DNA from: Mycobacterium syngnathidarum
Lineage (GTDB): Bacteria; Actinomycetota; Actinomycetes; Mycobacteriales; Mycobacteriaceae
Direction: 5' to 3'
Assembly (NCBI RefSeq): GCF_001942625.1
Contig: NZ_MLCL01000011.1
Location: 1-64,000, forward strand
DNA: 64,000 nt
Below the pieces are notes generated by a model that worked only from the letters and a program-made list of their open reading frames with translations, did not search any database and was not told the DNA's origin. Positions 17,570-26,624 of this stretch are shown piece after piece; position 1 is the stretch's first letter; every line of letters begins with the position of its first letter. The position numbers and the translations under genes were made by a program.

Positions 17570-19306
17570 GTGGCGCGACTTTCGGTTTGGCTCGGGGCGG
17601 GCGCGGTCGCGGCGGGTGTTTCTGCCGCAATGGTCGCCGGAGCCGATGTTGCGCATGCTGACACCGCATCGAATTCAGACGGCGCGAAGGCATCCGAGTC
17701 CGCTTCCAGTGCAGGCCCTTCGAACAAGGCGAACCGGGCCGGTCCACGTCGCAGCCCCCACCGGATACGCCATTCAAGCCAGTCAACTGCCGCCGATCAA
17801 GACGTGAAAGGTAAGAAGGCGACGAAGCCGGCCACGGTATCCCAGATGTCGCGGCCCGGCCGGGCAACCGAACCTGGCGACCGGGGACGCGAAACCCGCA
17901 CCGCGCAACGGAAAAACGCGCTCGCCAGTTCCATCTCGAAGGCCGAAGCCGGCACTGCGCCCGCCAGGCCTGTGAAACCTGTCGGTGAGGCGGAGCCCGA
18001 GATCGCGGCGGAGACCGTCAGCGCTGCCGCGACCGCCCCCGAGGTCGAGGCCACCGAAACCGGTTCCGCGGCCGTCGAATCCGACGAGCAGCAAGCCGCG
18101 TCGCCGCTCCAGCGCCGCATCTTCAAGCGCGCCGCGGCCTCCCAGTCCGCGCCTGACCCGCAGCTGGCGGCGCCCACCACACCGGTGTCGGCCACCGCAG
18201 CACCGGCGCTGTCACTGCCGGAGCAGATCCAATCATTCGTCTTCGACTTCGTCGGCGTGGCCGTCACGGCCATCGCGGGTCCGCCCGTCGTACCTGCCGG
18301 CAGCAACGTCACGGTGCGAAGCTCGTCGTTGGAGATCACCGAGGGCCGCAACGTACCGGCCAACTGGTATTACCCGGAGGGCGACGAACCGCCGGAGCGG
18401 ATCATCCTGCTGCAGCACGGGTTCCTGGGCGTGAGTGCGATGTACAGCTACACCGCGGCGAACCTGGCCGAGCGCACCAACAGCGTCGTGGTGGTGCCGA
18501 CCTATTCGTCGAATCGTTTTGTCCGCGACGGGTTCTGGTTGGGCGATGACCAGGTCTATCGCGCCACCGCCGAGCTGTTCCTCGGTGAGCGCGAGGCATT
18601 GACGGCCAGCGCGCAGGCAGCCGGATACGCCGCGAGGTACGGTGCCGACGTTCCCCTACCGGAGACGTTCGTCCTGGTCGGGCATTCTCTGGGTGCAGGC
18701 GTGGTGGCCGGAGCCGCGGGCTACTACGCCGACGCGATCAAATCGACCGGGGCAGAAAACCATCTGGCCGGCGTGGTACTGCTCGACGGCGCACCGCCGG
18801 AGACTGTGCTGCCGGATGCGCTGGACAAACTCGACGGGCTCGGCACCTACGTCCCGGTTATGGAACTCGGTGCGCCCAAGGAGTTCCGCAGGGTCGACGC
18901 GGCGCTGATCGAGCACCGGCCCGACATGTTCAACGGCGTGGTGCTGGCCGACGGTCAACACCTGGACGCCATGCAGGGCGGGAGCCCGGTCATCCAGCTG
19001 CTGTCATACCTGTTCTACGGGTTTTCGACGGCACCGAACAAGGCAGCCTCCCAAACCCTCATCACCGGCTGGGTGGACGACATGTTCGCAGGCCGGATCG
19101 ATGCGTCCACCGGAGCCTGCGAAGGTGCTGACTGCTCGGGCATCTACGGCGCGCCGGGGCAGACGCTCGACCTGCCCACCCCGGCCGGACCCACCAGCGC
19201 GGTCGTGATCGGCGGATCCGCCCCGGCGCCGGTGACCACCGAATTCCAGCCGATGCTTGCCACCGCCCTGGTCGGGCCCCGACCGTCGATTGCCCTGCTC
19301 ACCTGA
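17570..19306 (+). CDS. Secreted alpha/beta hydrolase with low-complexity N-terminal region
   Basis: 578 residues from GTG 17570 with RBS CAGGAGA. The signal peptide is LSVWLGAGAVAAGVSAAMVAGADVAHAD. Residues ~32-210 are disordered and rich in Ala, Ser, Thr, Pro and Lys. The hydrolase domain follows: ILLQHGFLG (oxyanion hole), VLVGHSLGAG (nucleophile elbow), VVLLDGAPPE, and a late His in DGQHLDAM. Such Mycolicibacterium proteins are lipase/cutinase-like; the substrate is unknown. Confidence 0.78.
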   Translation: MARLSVWLGAGAVAAGVSAAMVAGADVAHADTASNSDGAKASESASSAGPSNKANRAGPRRSPHRIRHSSQSTAADQDVKGKKATKPATVSQMSRPGRATEPGDRGRETRTAQRKNALASSISKAEAGTAPARPVKPVGEAEPEIAAETVSAAATAPEVEATETGSAAVESDEQQAASPLQRRIFKRAAASQSAPDPQLAAPTTPVSATAAPALSLPEQIQSFVFDFVGVAVTAIAGPPVVPAGSNVTVRSSSLEITEGRNVPANWYYPEGDEPPERIILLQHGFLGVSAMYSYTAANLAERTNSVVVVPTYSSNRFVRDGFWLGDDQVYRATAELFLGEREALTASAQAAGYAARYGADVPLPETFVLVGHSLGAGVVAGAAGYYADAIKSTGAENHLAGVVLLDGAPPETVLPDALDKLDGLGTYVPVMELGAPKEFRRVDAALIEHRPDMFNGVVLADGQHLDAMQGGSPVIQLLSYLFYGFSTAPNKAASQTLITGWVDDMFAGRIDASTGACEGADCSGIYGAPGQTLDLPTPAGPTSAVVIGGSAPAPVTTEFQPMLATALVGPRPSIALLT

Positions 19307-19349
19307 GAAGAGTGCGGGCGCTGCCTTGAAGGGCCAACGTGCGGCCCAC

Positions 19350-20567
19350 TCAGGATGACGTTCGCTCCTCCGACTCGTCGACGTCAGGTTGTCCCGTCGG
19401 CAGGTTGTCCGGCGGTTCGATCCGCAACATCCGGGCAACCGGCACATCGGTCGACGAATGCAGCACGATCGACAATGCAATGGTGACCGCGACCAAGTCG
19501 AAGACCAGCTGGTGCTCGGCGATCCCCGACTGCAACGCCAACAACCCGTAGACCACCGAGGCGAACCCCTTGGGCCCGAACCAGGCGGCGGTGTACAGCT
19601 CGCTTCGCGGCAGGGAGGTGCGCCACAGTGACAACAGCATCGCCGCCGGACGCACCAGGACTATGGCCACCGCGGCGAACAGCCACTCCTGCCAACCGAG
19701 ATGGGACAACCGCTCTGGCGTGATCAGCGCCCCGAAAACCAGAAGGGCGGCGAATTTGGTCAGTTCCGACAGCAATTCGCCGAAAGGCTCGAAGCGCTCC
19801 GCTGCGGTGCAATCCAGAGTCGCCAGCGTCGAACCCGCGGCGAACGCCGCCAGATAGGGGTTGGCGTGCGTGAGGTGGCAGGCCGCGTACACCACGATCG
19901 CGACGGCCATCGGCCCCAACGCCTGCAGGCGTGGCTCGGCGGTGAGAATCTTCGTTCGCCACGCCAACGTCACCATCGCCGCGACCGCGCCGCCGAGTAG
20001 GAGGCCGAGCAGCAACTCGGCGATGACCTCGCCCAGATCGGAATGCTCGTGCTGGGCGGTGGCGAGGAAGATCAGTACAAATGGCAGGGCGAGACCGTCA
20101 TTGAGACCGGACTCGACATTGAGCAGGCGGCGCAGCCGCAGCGGCACGTCGGCTCGGCCGACCAAGGCAGCGGCGAACACTGGATCGGTCGGAGACAAGA
20201 TCGCGCCGATCAAGAACGCCGTCGGCCAGTCCAGGCCCGCGAGGAAGTGCGCCGGAACGGCGATACCCACCATCGTCAGTGGCATCCCGAGACCCAACGC
20301 CCGACCGGACAGGGTCCAGTTCTGCTTCAACGCAGACATATTGGCACGTTGGCCATCGGTGAACAGCACGGTGAACAACGCGACGTCGGCGAGCAGCGAG
20401 ACGATCGGGTCATCCGATCCGATCTCGACGATCCCGAAACCCCCGGGTCCGATCAGTGTGCCGGCAACCAGAAACATCAGCGCGGTCGAAAGCACCGTTC
20501 TGGCGGCGACACCCGACAAGGAGACGCTGATCAGCAATACCAGGCCGAATGCCAGAACAAGCGCCAC
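19350..20567 (-). CDS. Cation/proton antiporter, CPA1-type
   Basis: 405 residues with about 12 hydrophobic segments, starting MALVLAFGLVLLISVSLSGVAARTVLSTALMFLVAGTLIGPGG. The conserved SPTDPVFAAALVGR motif contains the ion-binding Asp, and ESGLNDGLALPFVLIFLA is the second signature. It exchanges Na+ or K+ for protons. No cytoplasmic regulatory domain is present after the last membrane segment. Convergent with the hydrolase gene, 43 bp between stops. Confidence 0.88.
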   Translation of the reverse strand: MALVLAFGLVLLISVSLSGVAARTVLSTALMFLVAGTLIGPGGFGIVEIGSDDPIVSLLADVALFTVLFTDGQRANMSALKQNWTLSGRALGLGMPLTMVGIAVPAHFLAGLDWPTAFLIGAILSPTDPVFAAALVGRADVPLRLRRLLNVESGLNDGLALPFVLIFLATAQHEHSDLGEVIAELLLGLLLGGAVAAMVTLAWRTKILTAEPRLQALGPMAVAIVVYAACHLTHANPYLAAFAAGSTLATLDCTAAERFEPFGELLSELTKFAALLVFGALITPERLSHLGWQEWLFAAVAIVLVRPAAMLLSLWRTSLPRSELYTAAWFGPKGFASVVYGLLALQSGIAEHQLVFDLVAVTIALSIVLHSSTDVPVARMLRIEPPDNLPTGQPDVDESEERTSS

Positions 20568-20783
20568 GTCAGACTCCCAGGTTCATCGTTCGCGTCGCCG
20601 GCGGTGCGACTGCCGAGAAGGCTTCCCGGCGCGCGCCGGCCCCAACCCTGCCGCGCGGCGCTGGTGATTGACAAGCAGGTCGCGTGGTGTTTCCGTGAGT
20701 GGCGACATGGCTGCTACGCGACGATACCGCGCTCAGCGGGCACTGCACCGAAACCCTACGGGCGATACCGATACGGCCACCGG
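20568..20783. other. Intergenic region between divergent genes
   Basis: 216 bp between the antiporter (minus) and DUF2254 (plus) starts. It must hold both promoters. I see no repeat, RNA or convincing small gene in it. Confidence 0.5.
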
Positions 20784-22118
20784 ATGAACCCAGCTCTTGC
20801 GGCCGCACGGGAGAAGGTGCGGACCCAGTTGTGGCCACTGCCGGTGCTCGGCGTGGTGCTGGCAGTGGTGGCAGGAATAGCACTTCCGCACCTGGACGCC
20901 TACGTGGACGAAAGCTTGCCGGGCTGGTCGATCACGCTGTTCTTCGGCGGCGACGCCGGTGCCGCCCAGACCCTGCTCGACGCGATCGCCAGTTCGCTCA
21001 TCACGGTCACTTCACTGACGTTCTCGCTCACCGTGGTCACGCTGCAGCTGGCGAGCGGCCAATTCTCACCACGGCTGCTTCGCACGTTCACGAGTGACGT
21101 CTTCGTCCAAACGACGCTGGCGATCTTCCTGTCGACCTTCACCTACTCCCTGACTGTGCTGCGCGCAGTTCGCAGCGACAACGAGGGCAACGCGTTCGTA
21201 CCGCGAATATCGGTCACGATCGCCTTTGCGCTCGGCATAGTCAGCGTGCTGTGCCTGGTGCTTTTCCTGGCCCACCTCGCGCGCCAGATCCGCGTCGAGA
21301 CGATGCTGCGCGATGTCCACGACGACGCCGGTATCACAGTCTTGGGTGCGACGAGCCCACTCGAGGAAGCTCGCCCGCAGCCGGCGCTGCCTACGCCTCC
21401 GGCCGACGCGCTCCAGATCACTGCGCCGTCGTCGGGCTTCCTGACCAGGATCGATGATGCCGAGTTACGCTCTGCGGCAATAGAAGCGGACGCCCTTTTG
21501 ATCATCGATTGCCATCCGGGCAGCTCCATCATCGAGGGAGTTCCGATCGGAGTCGCCTGGTCGGCATCCGGCGGAATCGACGACGACACCTTCGACCGAC
21601 TGCGAGGCGCGGTCTGCAGGGCGATCAAGGTGGGCCACGAGCGAACCGCAGCTCAAGATGTCGGCTACGGATTGCGCCAGCTGACCGATGTCGCAAACAA
21701 AGCGCTGTCACCGGGAATCAACGACCCGACGACAGCGATCCACGCACTGGGGCACATTTCGGCGATCCTCTGCCAGCTCGCCGGCCGCGATCTGGGGCCC
21801 GTCGTGCTCCGCGACGACGACGACCAAGTGCGGGTCGTATTGCACCGGCCCAGCTTCGCCGAAGTGGTCGATGTCGCCATCACCCAGCCGCGTCGCTACG
21901 GGTCTTCGGACCCGCAGGTGATGCGGCGGTTGTTCCGGCTTCTCGAGGAACTAGCCTGGCACACTCATGACCAATCGCCCATCCGTGAGCAGCTCGGACG
22001 ACTGCGGAACACGGTTGCACGGTCAGACTTCGACGATGCCGAACGAGCCCAACTGGAACACGCCGCGATGCAGGTCGAGGGCGCCCTCACCCACCGTCTG
22101 GGTCGCAGCGTCCCCTGA
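20784..22118 (+). CDS. DUF2254 family membrane protein
   Basis: 444 residues from ATG 20784 (MNPALAAAREKVRTQLWPLPVLGVVLAVVAGIALP). Four hydrophobic segments in the first ~160 residues include the signature ASSLITVTSLTFSLTVVTLQLASGQFSPRLLRTF. A soluble C-terminal region follows (DVGYGLRQLTDVANKALSPGINDPTTAIHALGHI). DUF2254 proteins are of unknown function; a channel or transporter role is only a guess. Alternative upstream starts exist but lack conserved sequence. Confidence 0.85.
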   Translation: MNPALAAAREKVRTQLWPLPVLGVVLAVVAGIALPHLDAYVDESLPGWSITLFFGGDAGAAQTLLDAIASSLITVTSLTFSLTVVTLQLASGQFSPRLLRTFTSDVFVQTTLAIFLSTFTYSLTVLRAVRSDNEGNAFVPRISVTIAFALGIVSVLCLVLFLAHLARQIRVETMLRDVHDDAGITVLGATSPLEEARPQPALPTPPADALQITAPSSGFLTRIDDAELRSAAIEADALLIIDCHPGSSIIEGVPIGVAWSASGGIDDDTFDRLRGAVCRAIKVGHERTAAQDVGYGLRQLTDVANKALSPGINDPTTAIHALGHISAILCQLAGRDLGPVVLRDDDDQVRVVLHRPSFAEVVDVAITQPRRYGSSDPQVMRRLFRLLEELAWHTHDQSPIREQLGRLRNTVARSDFDDAERAQLEHAAMQVEGALTHRLGRSVP

Positions 22119-22209
22119 GCTCCCTTCAGACCGGTTTGATTCCGTCGGCCCACGGGAACCCGCCCGGGTGTGTCCCCTCCACGCGATGTAGGTAGTACGT
22201 AGGCGTCAG

Positions 22210-23352
22210 ATGCGCGCCGTCGACAGCGTTCTGCACGCGCTCAGCCTGACCGGTTCTATGGCCTGGGCCATCCTGTGGGCGTTGATCTTCGGCTTTGCAC
22301 TGTCCTCGGTGGTGCAAGCCGTCATACGCCGTGACACCATCACGTCGCTGTTGGGCGACGATCACCCACGCACCCTCGCGGTCGCGACTGGACTAGGGGC
22401 AGCGTCGTCGTCGTGCTCGTACGCCGCAGTCGCACTGGCGCGGTCACTGTTCCGCAAGGGCGCCAACTTCACCGCGGCGATGGCGTTCGAGATCGCGTCG
22501 ACCAACCTGGTGATCGAATTGGGTGTCATCCTGGCATTGCTCATGGGCTGGCAGTTCACTGCCGCCGAGTTCATCGGCGGTCCCGTCATCATCGTCACCG
22601 TCGCAGTGATCTTTCGAATTACCCTACGACAGAAAGTGATTCAACACGCGCGCGAGCAAGCCGACAGAGGGCTGGCCGGTTCGATGGAGGGGCACGCCGC
22701 GATGGACATGTCGGTGCGCAGTGATGCCGGCTTTTGGCGCCGGCTGCTGTCGGCCGACGGGGCCACCGCAGTCTCACACGTGTTCGTCATGGAGTGGGCG
22801 GCAATCTACCGCGACCTGTTGATCGGCCTCCTGATCGCCGGAGCGGTGGGCGCCTGGGTGCCGGACACGTTCTGGCAAGGCCTGTTCTTGGACGGGCACC
22901 CGGTGCTGTCCGCTGTATGGGGGCCGATCATCGGACCCGTGGTCGCGATCCTGACCTTCGTGTGCTCGGTGGGCAACGTTCCATTGGCGGTGGTGCTGTG
23001 GACCGGCGGCATGAGCTTCGGCGGCGTCATCGCATTCATCTTCGCCGACCTGCTCATTCTGCCGATTCTCAACATCTACCGGAAGTACTACGGCTGGGCC
23101 ATGATGTGGCGCATTCTTGGGGCGTTCTATGTGGCCATGGTCGTTGCGGGCTACGTCGTGGAACTGCTCTTCGGGCTGACCGGACTCACCCCGGACCGGT
23201 CCGCGGCACACCTGCCCGATGAAGGCATCCAATGGAACTACACCACCTGGCTCAACATCCTCGCACTGGCACTCGCGGCGCTGTTGGTGTGGCGATTCGT
23301 GCGCACCGGCGGTGTGAAGATGCTGACCATGATGGGCGGGGCACCGCAGTGA
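22210..23352 (+). CDS. Permease of the ArsP/YraQ (DUF318) family
   Basis: 380 residues with about 8-10 hydrophobic segments. The family motif GLGAASSSCSYAAVALARSLFRKGANFTAAMAFEIASTNLV is present in the first half and a matching SVGNVPLAVVLWTGGMSFGGVIAFIFADLLILPI in the second half. Some relatives (ArsP) export trivalent organoarsenicals; the cysteine in SSSCSY is suggestive but substrate is not established. No arsR or other arsenic gene is nearby. Confidence 0.82.
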   Translation: MRAVDSVLHALSLTGSMAWAILWALIFGFALSSVVQAVIRRDTITSLLGDDHPRTLAVATGLGAASSSCSYAAVALARSLFRKGANFTAAMAFEIASTNLVIELGVILALLMGWQFTAAEFIGGPVIIVTVAVIFRITLRQKVIQHAREQADRGLAGSMEGHAAMDMSVRSDAGFWRRLLSADGATAVSHVFVMEWAAIYRDLLIGLLIAGAVGAWVPDTFWQGLFLDGHPVLSAVWGPIIGPVVAILTFVCSVGNVPLAVVLWTGGMSFGGVIAFIFADLLILPILNIYRKYYGWAMMWRILGAFYVAMVVAGYVVELLFGLTGLTPDRSAAHLPDEGIQWNYTTWLNILALALAALLVWRFVRTGGVKMLTMMGGAPQ

Positions 23353-23367
23353 ACGTGAGTACTTTCG

Positions 23368-24426
23368 CTAACCCGGGCGACGATTACCCTGCTCGTCCCA
23401 GTGCTCGGCGACCTTCTTGCTCGGTTGTACCCGCGGTGGCTCGCCCGGCATCTTGGGATAGCTCGGCGGGTACGGCAGATCACCCAGACCACGTTCCTCA
23501 TCGGCAGCCACCAGGTCCAGCAACGGCTGCAGGGACTGCTTCTCGTCGTCGATGCCGGCCCACGGATCAACCCGTCCGGCAAGGAAATCCGGCACGGTGG
23601 CGATCGTGTAATCGTCGGGGTTGGCGTCGCGGAGCTCGTCCCAGGACAACGGCGTCGACACGGTGGCGATCGGTGTCTTACGGGCCGAATAAGCCGAGGC
23701 GAAGGTGCGGTCGCGGGCGTTCTGGTTGTAATCGATGAACAGCCGCTCGCCCCGCTCTTCCTTCCACCACGATGTGGTCACCTCGTCGGGGGCGCGACGT
23801 TCCACCTCGCGGGCCAACGCGATCCCGGCCCGGCGGACCGCGATGAAATCCCAGTCGGTCTTGATTCGCAGGAAGACGTGCACGCCACGGCCGCCCGACG
23901 TCTTCGGATAGCCGACCAGGCCCAGCTCGTCCAGAAGCGGCTTGAGCACATCGCAGGCCACCGCGGCGGCCTCGGCGAACCCGGTGCCCGGCTGCGGGTC
24001 CAGGTCGATACGCAGTTCATCGGGATGCTCGGTGTCCGGGCAGCGAACCTGCCAGGGGTGCAACGTGATCGTGCCCATCTGCGCCGCCCACGCGATCGCC
24101 GCCGGGTGAGTCACCTTCAGCGCGTCGGCAGTGCGGCCGGACGGGAAGGTGACGACGCAGGTCTCCAGGTAGTCGGGATGCTTCTGCGGCACCCGCTTCT
24201 GGTAGATCTCCTCACCCTCGATGCCGTCGGGGAAACGCTGCAGGTGGGTGGGCCGGTCTTTCAGCAGCGCCACCATCCGATCGGCGACGCTGAGGTAGTA
24301 CTCCATCAGCTTGCCCTTGGTGCCGTCCTTGCCCAGCTTCGGGTAGTACACCTTGTCCGGGTTGGTGAACCGGACCTTGACTCCGTCCACATCGAGTTCG
24401 GTTGCTCCTCCGGCTTTTTCAGCCAT
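23368..24426 (-). CDS. Prim-PolC: LigD-type polymerase/primase (Rv3730c, MSMEG_6301 type)
   Basis: 352 residues from ATG 24426. It has the archaeo-eukaryotic primase fold of LigD polymerase domains: VRFTNPDKVYYPKLG, GEEIYQKRVPQKHPDYLET, the catalytic DxD in RIDLDPQPGTGF, the GYPKTSGGRGVHVFLRI motif and FIDYNQNARDRT. Mycobacterial Prim-PolC has been reported to act with LigC in base excision repair. It starts one base after the stop of ligC1 on the same strand, so the two form an operon; that partner is now split, and this gene may have lost its original promoter. Confidence 0.92.
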   Translation of the reverse strand: MAEKAGGATELDVDGVKVRFTNPDKVYYPKLGKDGTKGKLMEYYLSVADRMVALLKDRPTHLQRFPDGIEGEEIYQKRVPQKHPDYLETCVVTFPSGRTADALKVTHPAAIAWAAQMGTITLHPWQVRCPDTEHPDELRIDLDPQPGTGFAEAAAVACDVLKPLLDELGLVGYPKTSGGRGVHVFLRIKTDWDFIAVRRAGIALAREVERRAPDEVTTSWWKEERGERLFIDYNQNARDRTFASAYSARKTPIATVSTPLSWDELRDANPDDYTIATVPDFLAGRVDPWAGIDDEKQSLQPLLDLVAADEERGLGDLPYPPSYPKMPGEPPRVQPSKKVAEHWDEQGNRRPG

Positions 24427-24427
24427 C

Positions 24428-25393
24428 TCAACCTTCTTTCGCCAGCACGTCGTGCAGGTCGTAGTGCAGCGGCACATCGAGCTGGTCGAAGGTGCAGCTC
24501 GACGGCTCCCGGTCCGGGCGCCAACGCAGGAACTTCACCGCGTGCCGGAAACGCCGGCCATCAGCGGAGTTGCCCTCCATCTGGTCATACGCCACCTCAC
24601 ACACCCGTTCCGGACGCACCGGAATCCAACGCTTGTCGGCCGCGGAATTCCACCGGCTGGGATCGCCATCGCGAATATCGCCTGCCCGCAACGGTTCCAA
24701 TTCGGCCAGCAGCTTGACCCGATCTTTGGCGGTGAACGAGGCTGCGCCACCGACCATCTGCAACTCGCCGTCGGCACGGTACAGCCCGAGCAGAATCGAC
24801 CCGATGCCTTCGCCACTCTTGTGGATCCGGTAACCCATGGCCACACAATCAGTGTCGCGGTGATGCTTGACCTTGACCATCTCCCGCTTCCCCGGCAGGT
24901 AGGGGCCGTCGAGCCGCTTGGCGATCACGCCGTCGAGCCCCGCCCCTTCGAAAGTGTGCAACCATTGCGCACCGAGTTCGGGATCGGTGGTGGTGCGGGT
25001 GACGTGGCACCACTGCGTGGCCTTGACGGTTTCGACCAGTGCCTCACGGCGCACCTCGAAGGGCTCGCCGAGCAGTGACCGGTCACCAGCGGCCAGCGCG
25101 TCGAACCCGATGAAGTGCGCCGGGGTCTGTTCGGCGAGCATCCGTACCCGCGACTCGGCGGGATGGATGCGCTGCGACAGCGACTCCCAGTCCAGACGTA
25201 CCCGGGCTCTGGCCGAATTGCTCCTCCCGTCCGCGGCGAACTCGCGGGGCACCACCACCTCACCGTCGAGCACACAGCGCTCGGCAAGCTCGTCGCGCAG
25301 CGCGTCGAGCAGTTCGGGGAAGTAGCGGCCGAGTTCCTTGCCGCTGCGCGACTGCAGCACCACGTCGTCGCCATCGCGGAACACCAGGGCCCG
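24428..25393 (-). pseudogene. ligC1: ATP-dependent DNA ligase LigC1, 3' part (split by element)
   Basis: 321 codons starting RALVFRDGDDVVLQSRSGKELGRYFPELLDAL, with EGAGLDGVIAKRL, KREMVKVKHHRDTDCVAMGYRIHKSG and the OB-fold end WRPDREPSSCTFDQLDVPLHYDL. It lacks the adenylation motif with the catalytic lysine. The missing 36 codons are at 34858-34965 on the same strand, ending EPKWDGF; joining the pieces restores EPKWDGF|RALVF in frame with no base lost, and about 357 residues, the normal LigC length. No intact ligase can be made from this locus. Confidence 0.93.
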
Positions 25394-25401
25394 TCTAGTT
25401 G

Positions 25402-25410
25402 ACTGAACTT
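25402..25410. repeat. Left terminal inverted-repeat core
   Basis: ACTGAACTT, 8 bp inside the left boundary, matches in inverse orientation the sequence at 34845-34853 at the other end. Confidence 0.6.
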
Positions 25411-25457
25411 CGGCGAGCCTGCCGGTGGGGTGGGTGCAGCGGGCGGAGGATCCGGGG

Positions 25458-26624
25458 ATGGGCGAAGTGGGTCGGGTGGAGTCAGCCGAGTCCGGCCTGC
25501 CGTGGCGGGTGATCTTTCCCGACACCGAGCACCTCGGGGCGATGTCGTATCTGCGGGAGATGGCGGCGTCGGATTGCAGTCCACTCACAGTTCGAAGTTA
25601 CGCGTTCGACCTGCTGCGGTGGTTTCGGTTTCTGCACGAGCGCCTGATCAGTTGGGAGCGTGCCGAGCGGGTCGATGTCCGGGCGTTCGTCGAGCACCTT
25701 CGGGCGGCGCCTAATCCGCAGCGGTTGCGCCGACGTCCAGATGGGCCGCCGCCGGGGTCGGTGAACCCCGTGACCGGCAAGACGGAGTTGTCGGGCAAGT
25801 ACGCGCCCCGCACCATCAATCATCAGCTGTCGGTGCTGTTCGGGTTCTACGAGCACGCCTGTGCCGCCGGCCTGGGTCCGTTGGTGAATCCCGTTCCTGC
25901 ACAGCGCGCTAGGCATGGTGGTCGGCCGCATGCTCACCACAACCCGATGGAAGACTTTGCGATCTTCCGACGCGCGAACTATCGGCAGAAGACACCCCGG
26001 CCGGTGTGGCGGGCGATCCCTGATGACGCTGCCGCAGCTCTGTTCAACGCGCTGCGCAGTCACCGCGACCGAGCGTTGGTGAGTTTCTATCTGTCCTCAG
26101 GCGTCCGCGCGTCGGAGCTGTTGGGCCTGCGTCACGGCGATCTGGATGCCGGCCGATACACGATCACGGTGACCAGTAAGGGTAGCCGCGCGCGGGAGAC
26201 GGTTCCGGCGTCGGTGGATTCGTTCGTGTGGCTGGCGCTCTATCTGGCCGAGCAACCGCTCATCGAGCCTGGCGCCCCGGTGTGGTGGACCCGACGCTCC
26301 CGCCCAGCACCGCTGAACTACCACGCCATGCGCGCGGTGCTGCGCCGCGCCAATGCCAGCTTGGGCGCGAACTGGTCATTGCACGACTTCCGCCATACCG
26401 CCGCTGCGCGGATGCTGGCTGACCCCGCGTTCACGCTGGTCGACGTGCAGACCGTATTGCGCCACGCAAGCGTGACGACGACACAGATCTACACGCAGCC
26501 GCGGTTGGAAGATCTGATCGGCAAGGTCTTGGAGCATCACGCCAGACCGAAGGTCGACGCGGCGACCATCGAACCGGCCTATGACGCCGCGGCGGTCCGA
26601 GAATTATTGGGACTGCCGCGTTGA
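25458..26624 (+). CDS. Tyrosine recombinase A (TnpA-like)
   Basis: 388 residues from ATG 25458, chosen for the GGAGGA ribosome site 8 nt upstream (GTG 25425 is in frame). An N-terminal SAM-like core-binding domain (SYLREMAASDCSPLTVRSYAFDLLRWFRFL) precedes the catalytic domain: Arg in SGVRASELLGL, His-x-x-Arg in LHDFRHTAA, then VLRHASVTTTQIYTQ with the His and Tyr nucleophile. It catalyses strand exchange at the element ends. Its stop overlaps the start of recombinase B, so the two are translated together. Confidence 0.92.
   Translation: MGEVGRVESAESGLPWRVIFPDTEHLGAMSYLREMAASDCSPLTVRSYAFDLLRWFRFLHERLISWERAERVDVRAFVEHLRAAPNPQRLRRRPDGPPPGSVNPVTGKTELSGKYAPRTINHQLSVLFGFYEHACAAGLGPLVNPVPAQRARHGGRPHAHHNPMEDFAIFRRANYRQKTPRPVWRAIPDDAAAALFNALRSHRDRALVSFYLSSGVRASELLGLRHGDLDAGRYTITVTSKGSRARETVPASVDSFVWLALYLAEQPLIEPGAPVWWTRRSRPAPLNYHAMRAVLRRANASLGANWSLHDFRHTAAARMLADPAFTLVDVQTVLRHASVTTTQIYTQPRLEDLIGKVLEHHARPKVDAATIEPAYDAAAVRELLGLPR

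Noticed and set aside
20043..20783. A long in-frame extension of the DUF2254 gene upstream of 20784
   Set aside because: It runs antisense through the antiporter gene and reads as low-complexity, Arg/Gln/His-rich sequence with no conserved motif; the hydrophobic DUF2254 sequence begins at 20784.
25394..25588. Apparent 65-residue N-terminus of the ligC1 3' part
   Set aside because: This stretch belongs to the inserted element and overlaps recombinase A antisense; the real N-terminus is at 34858-34965.
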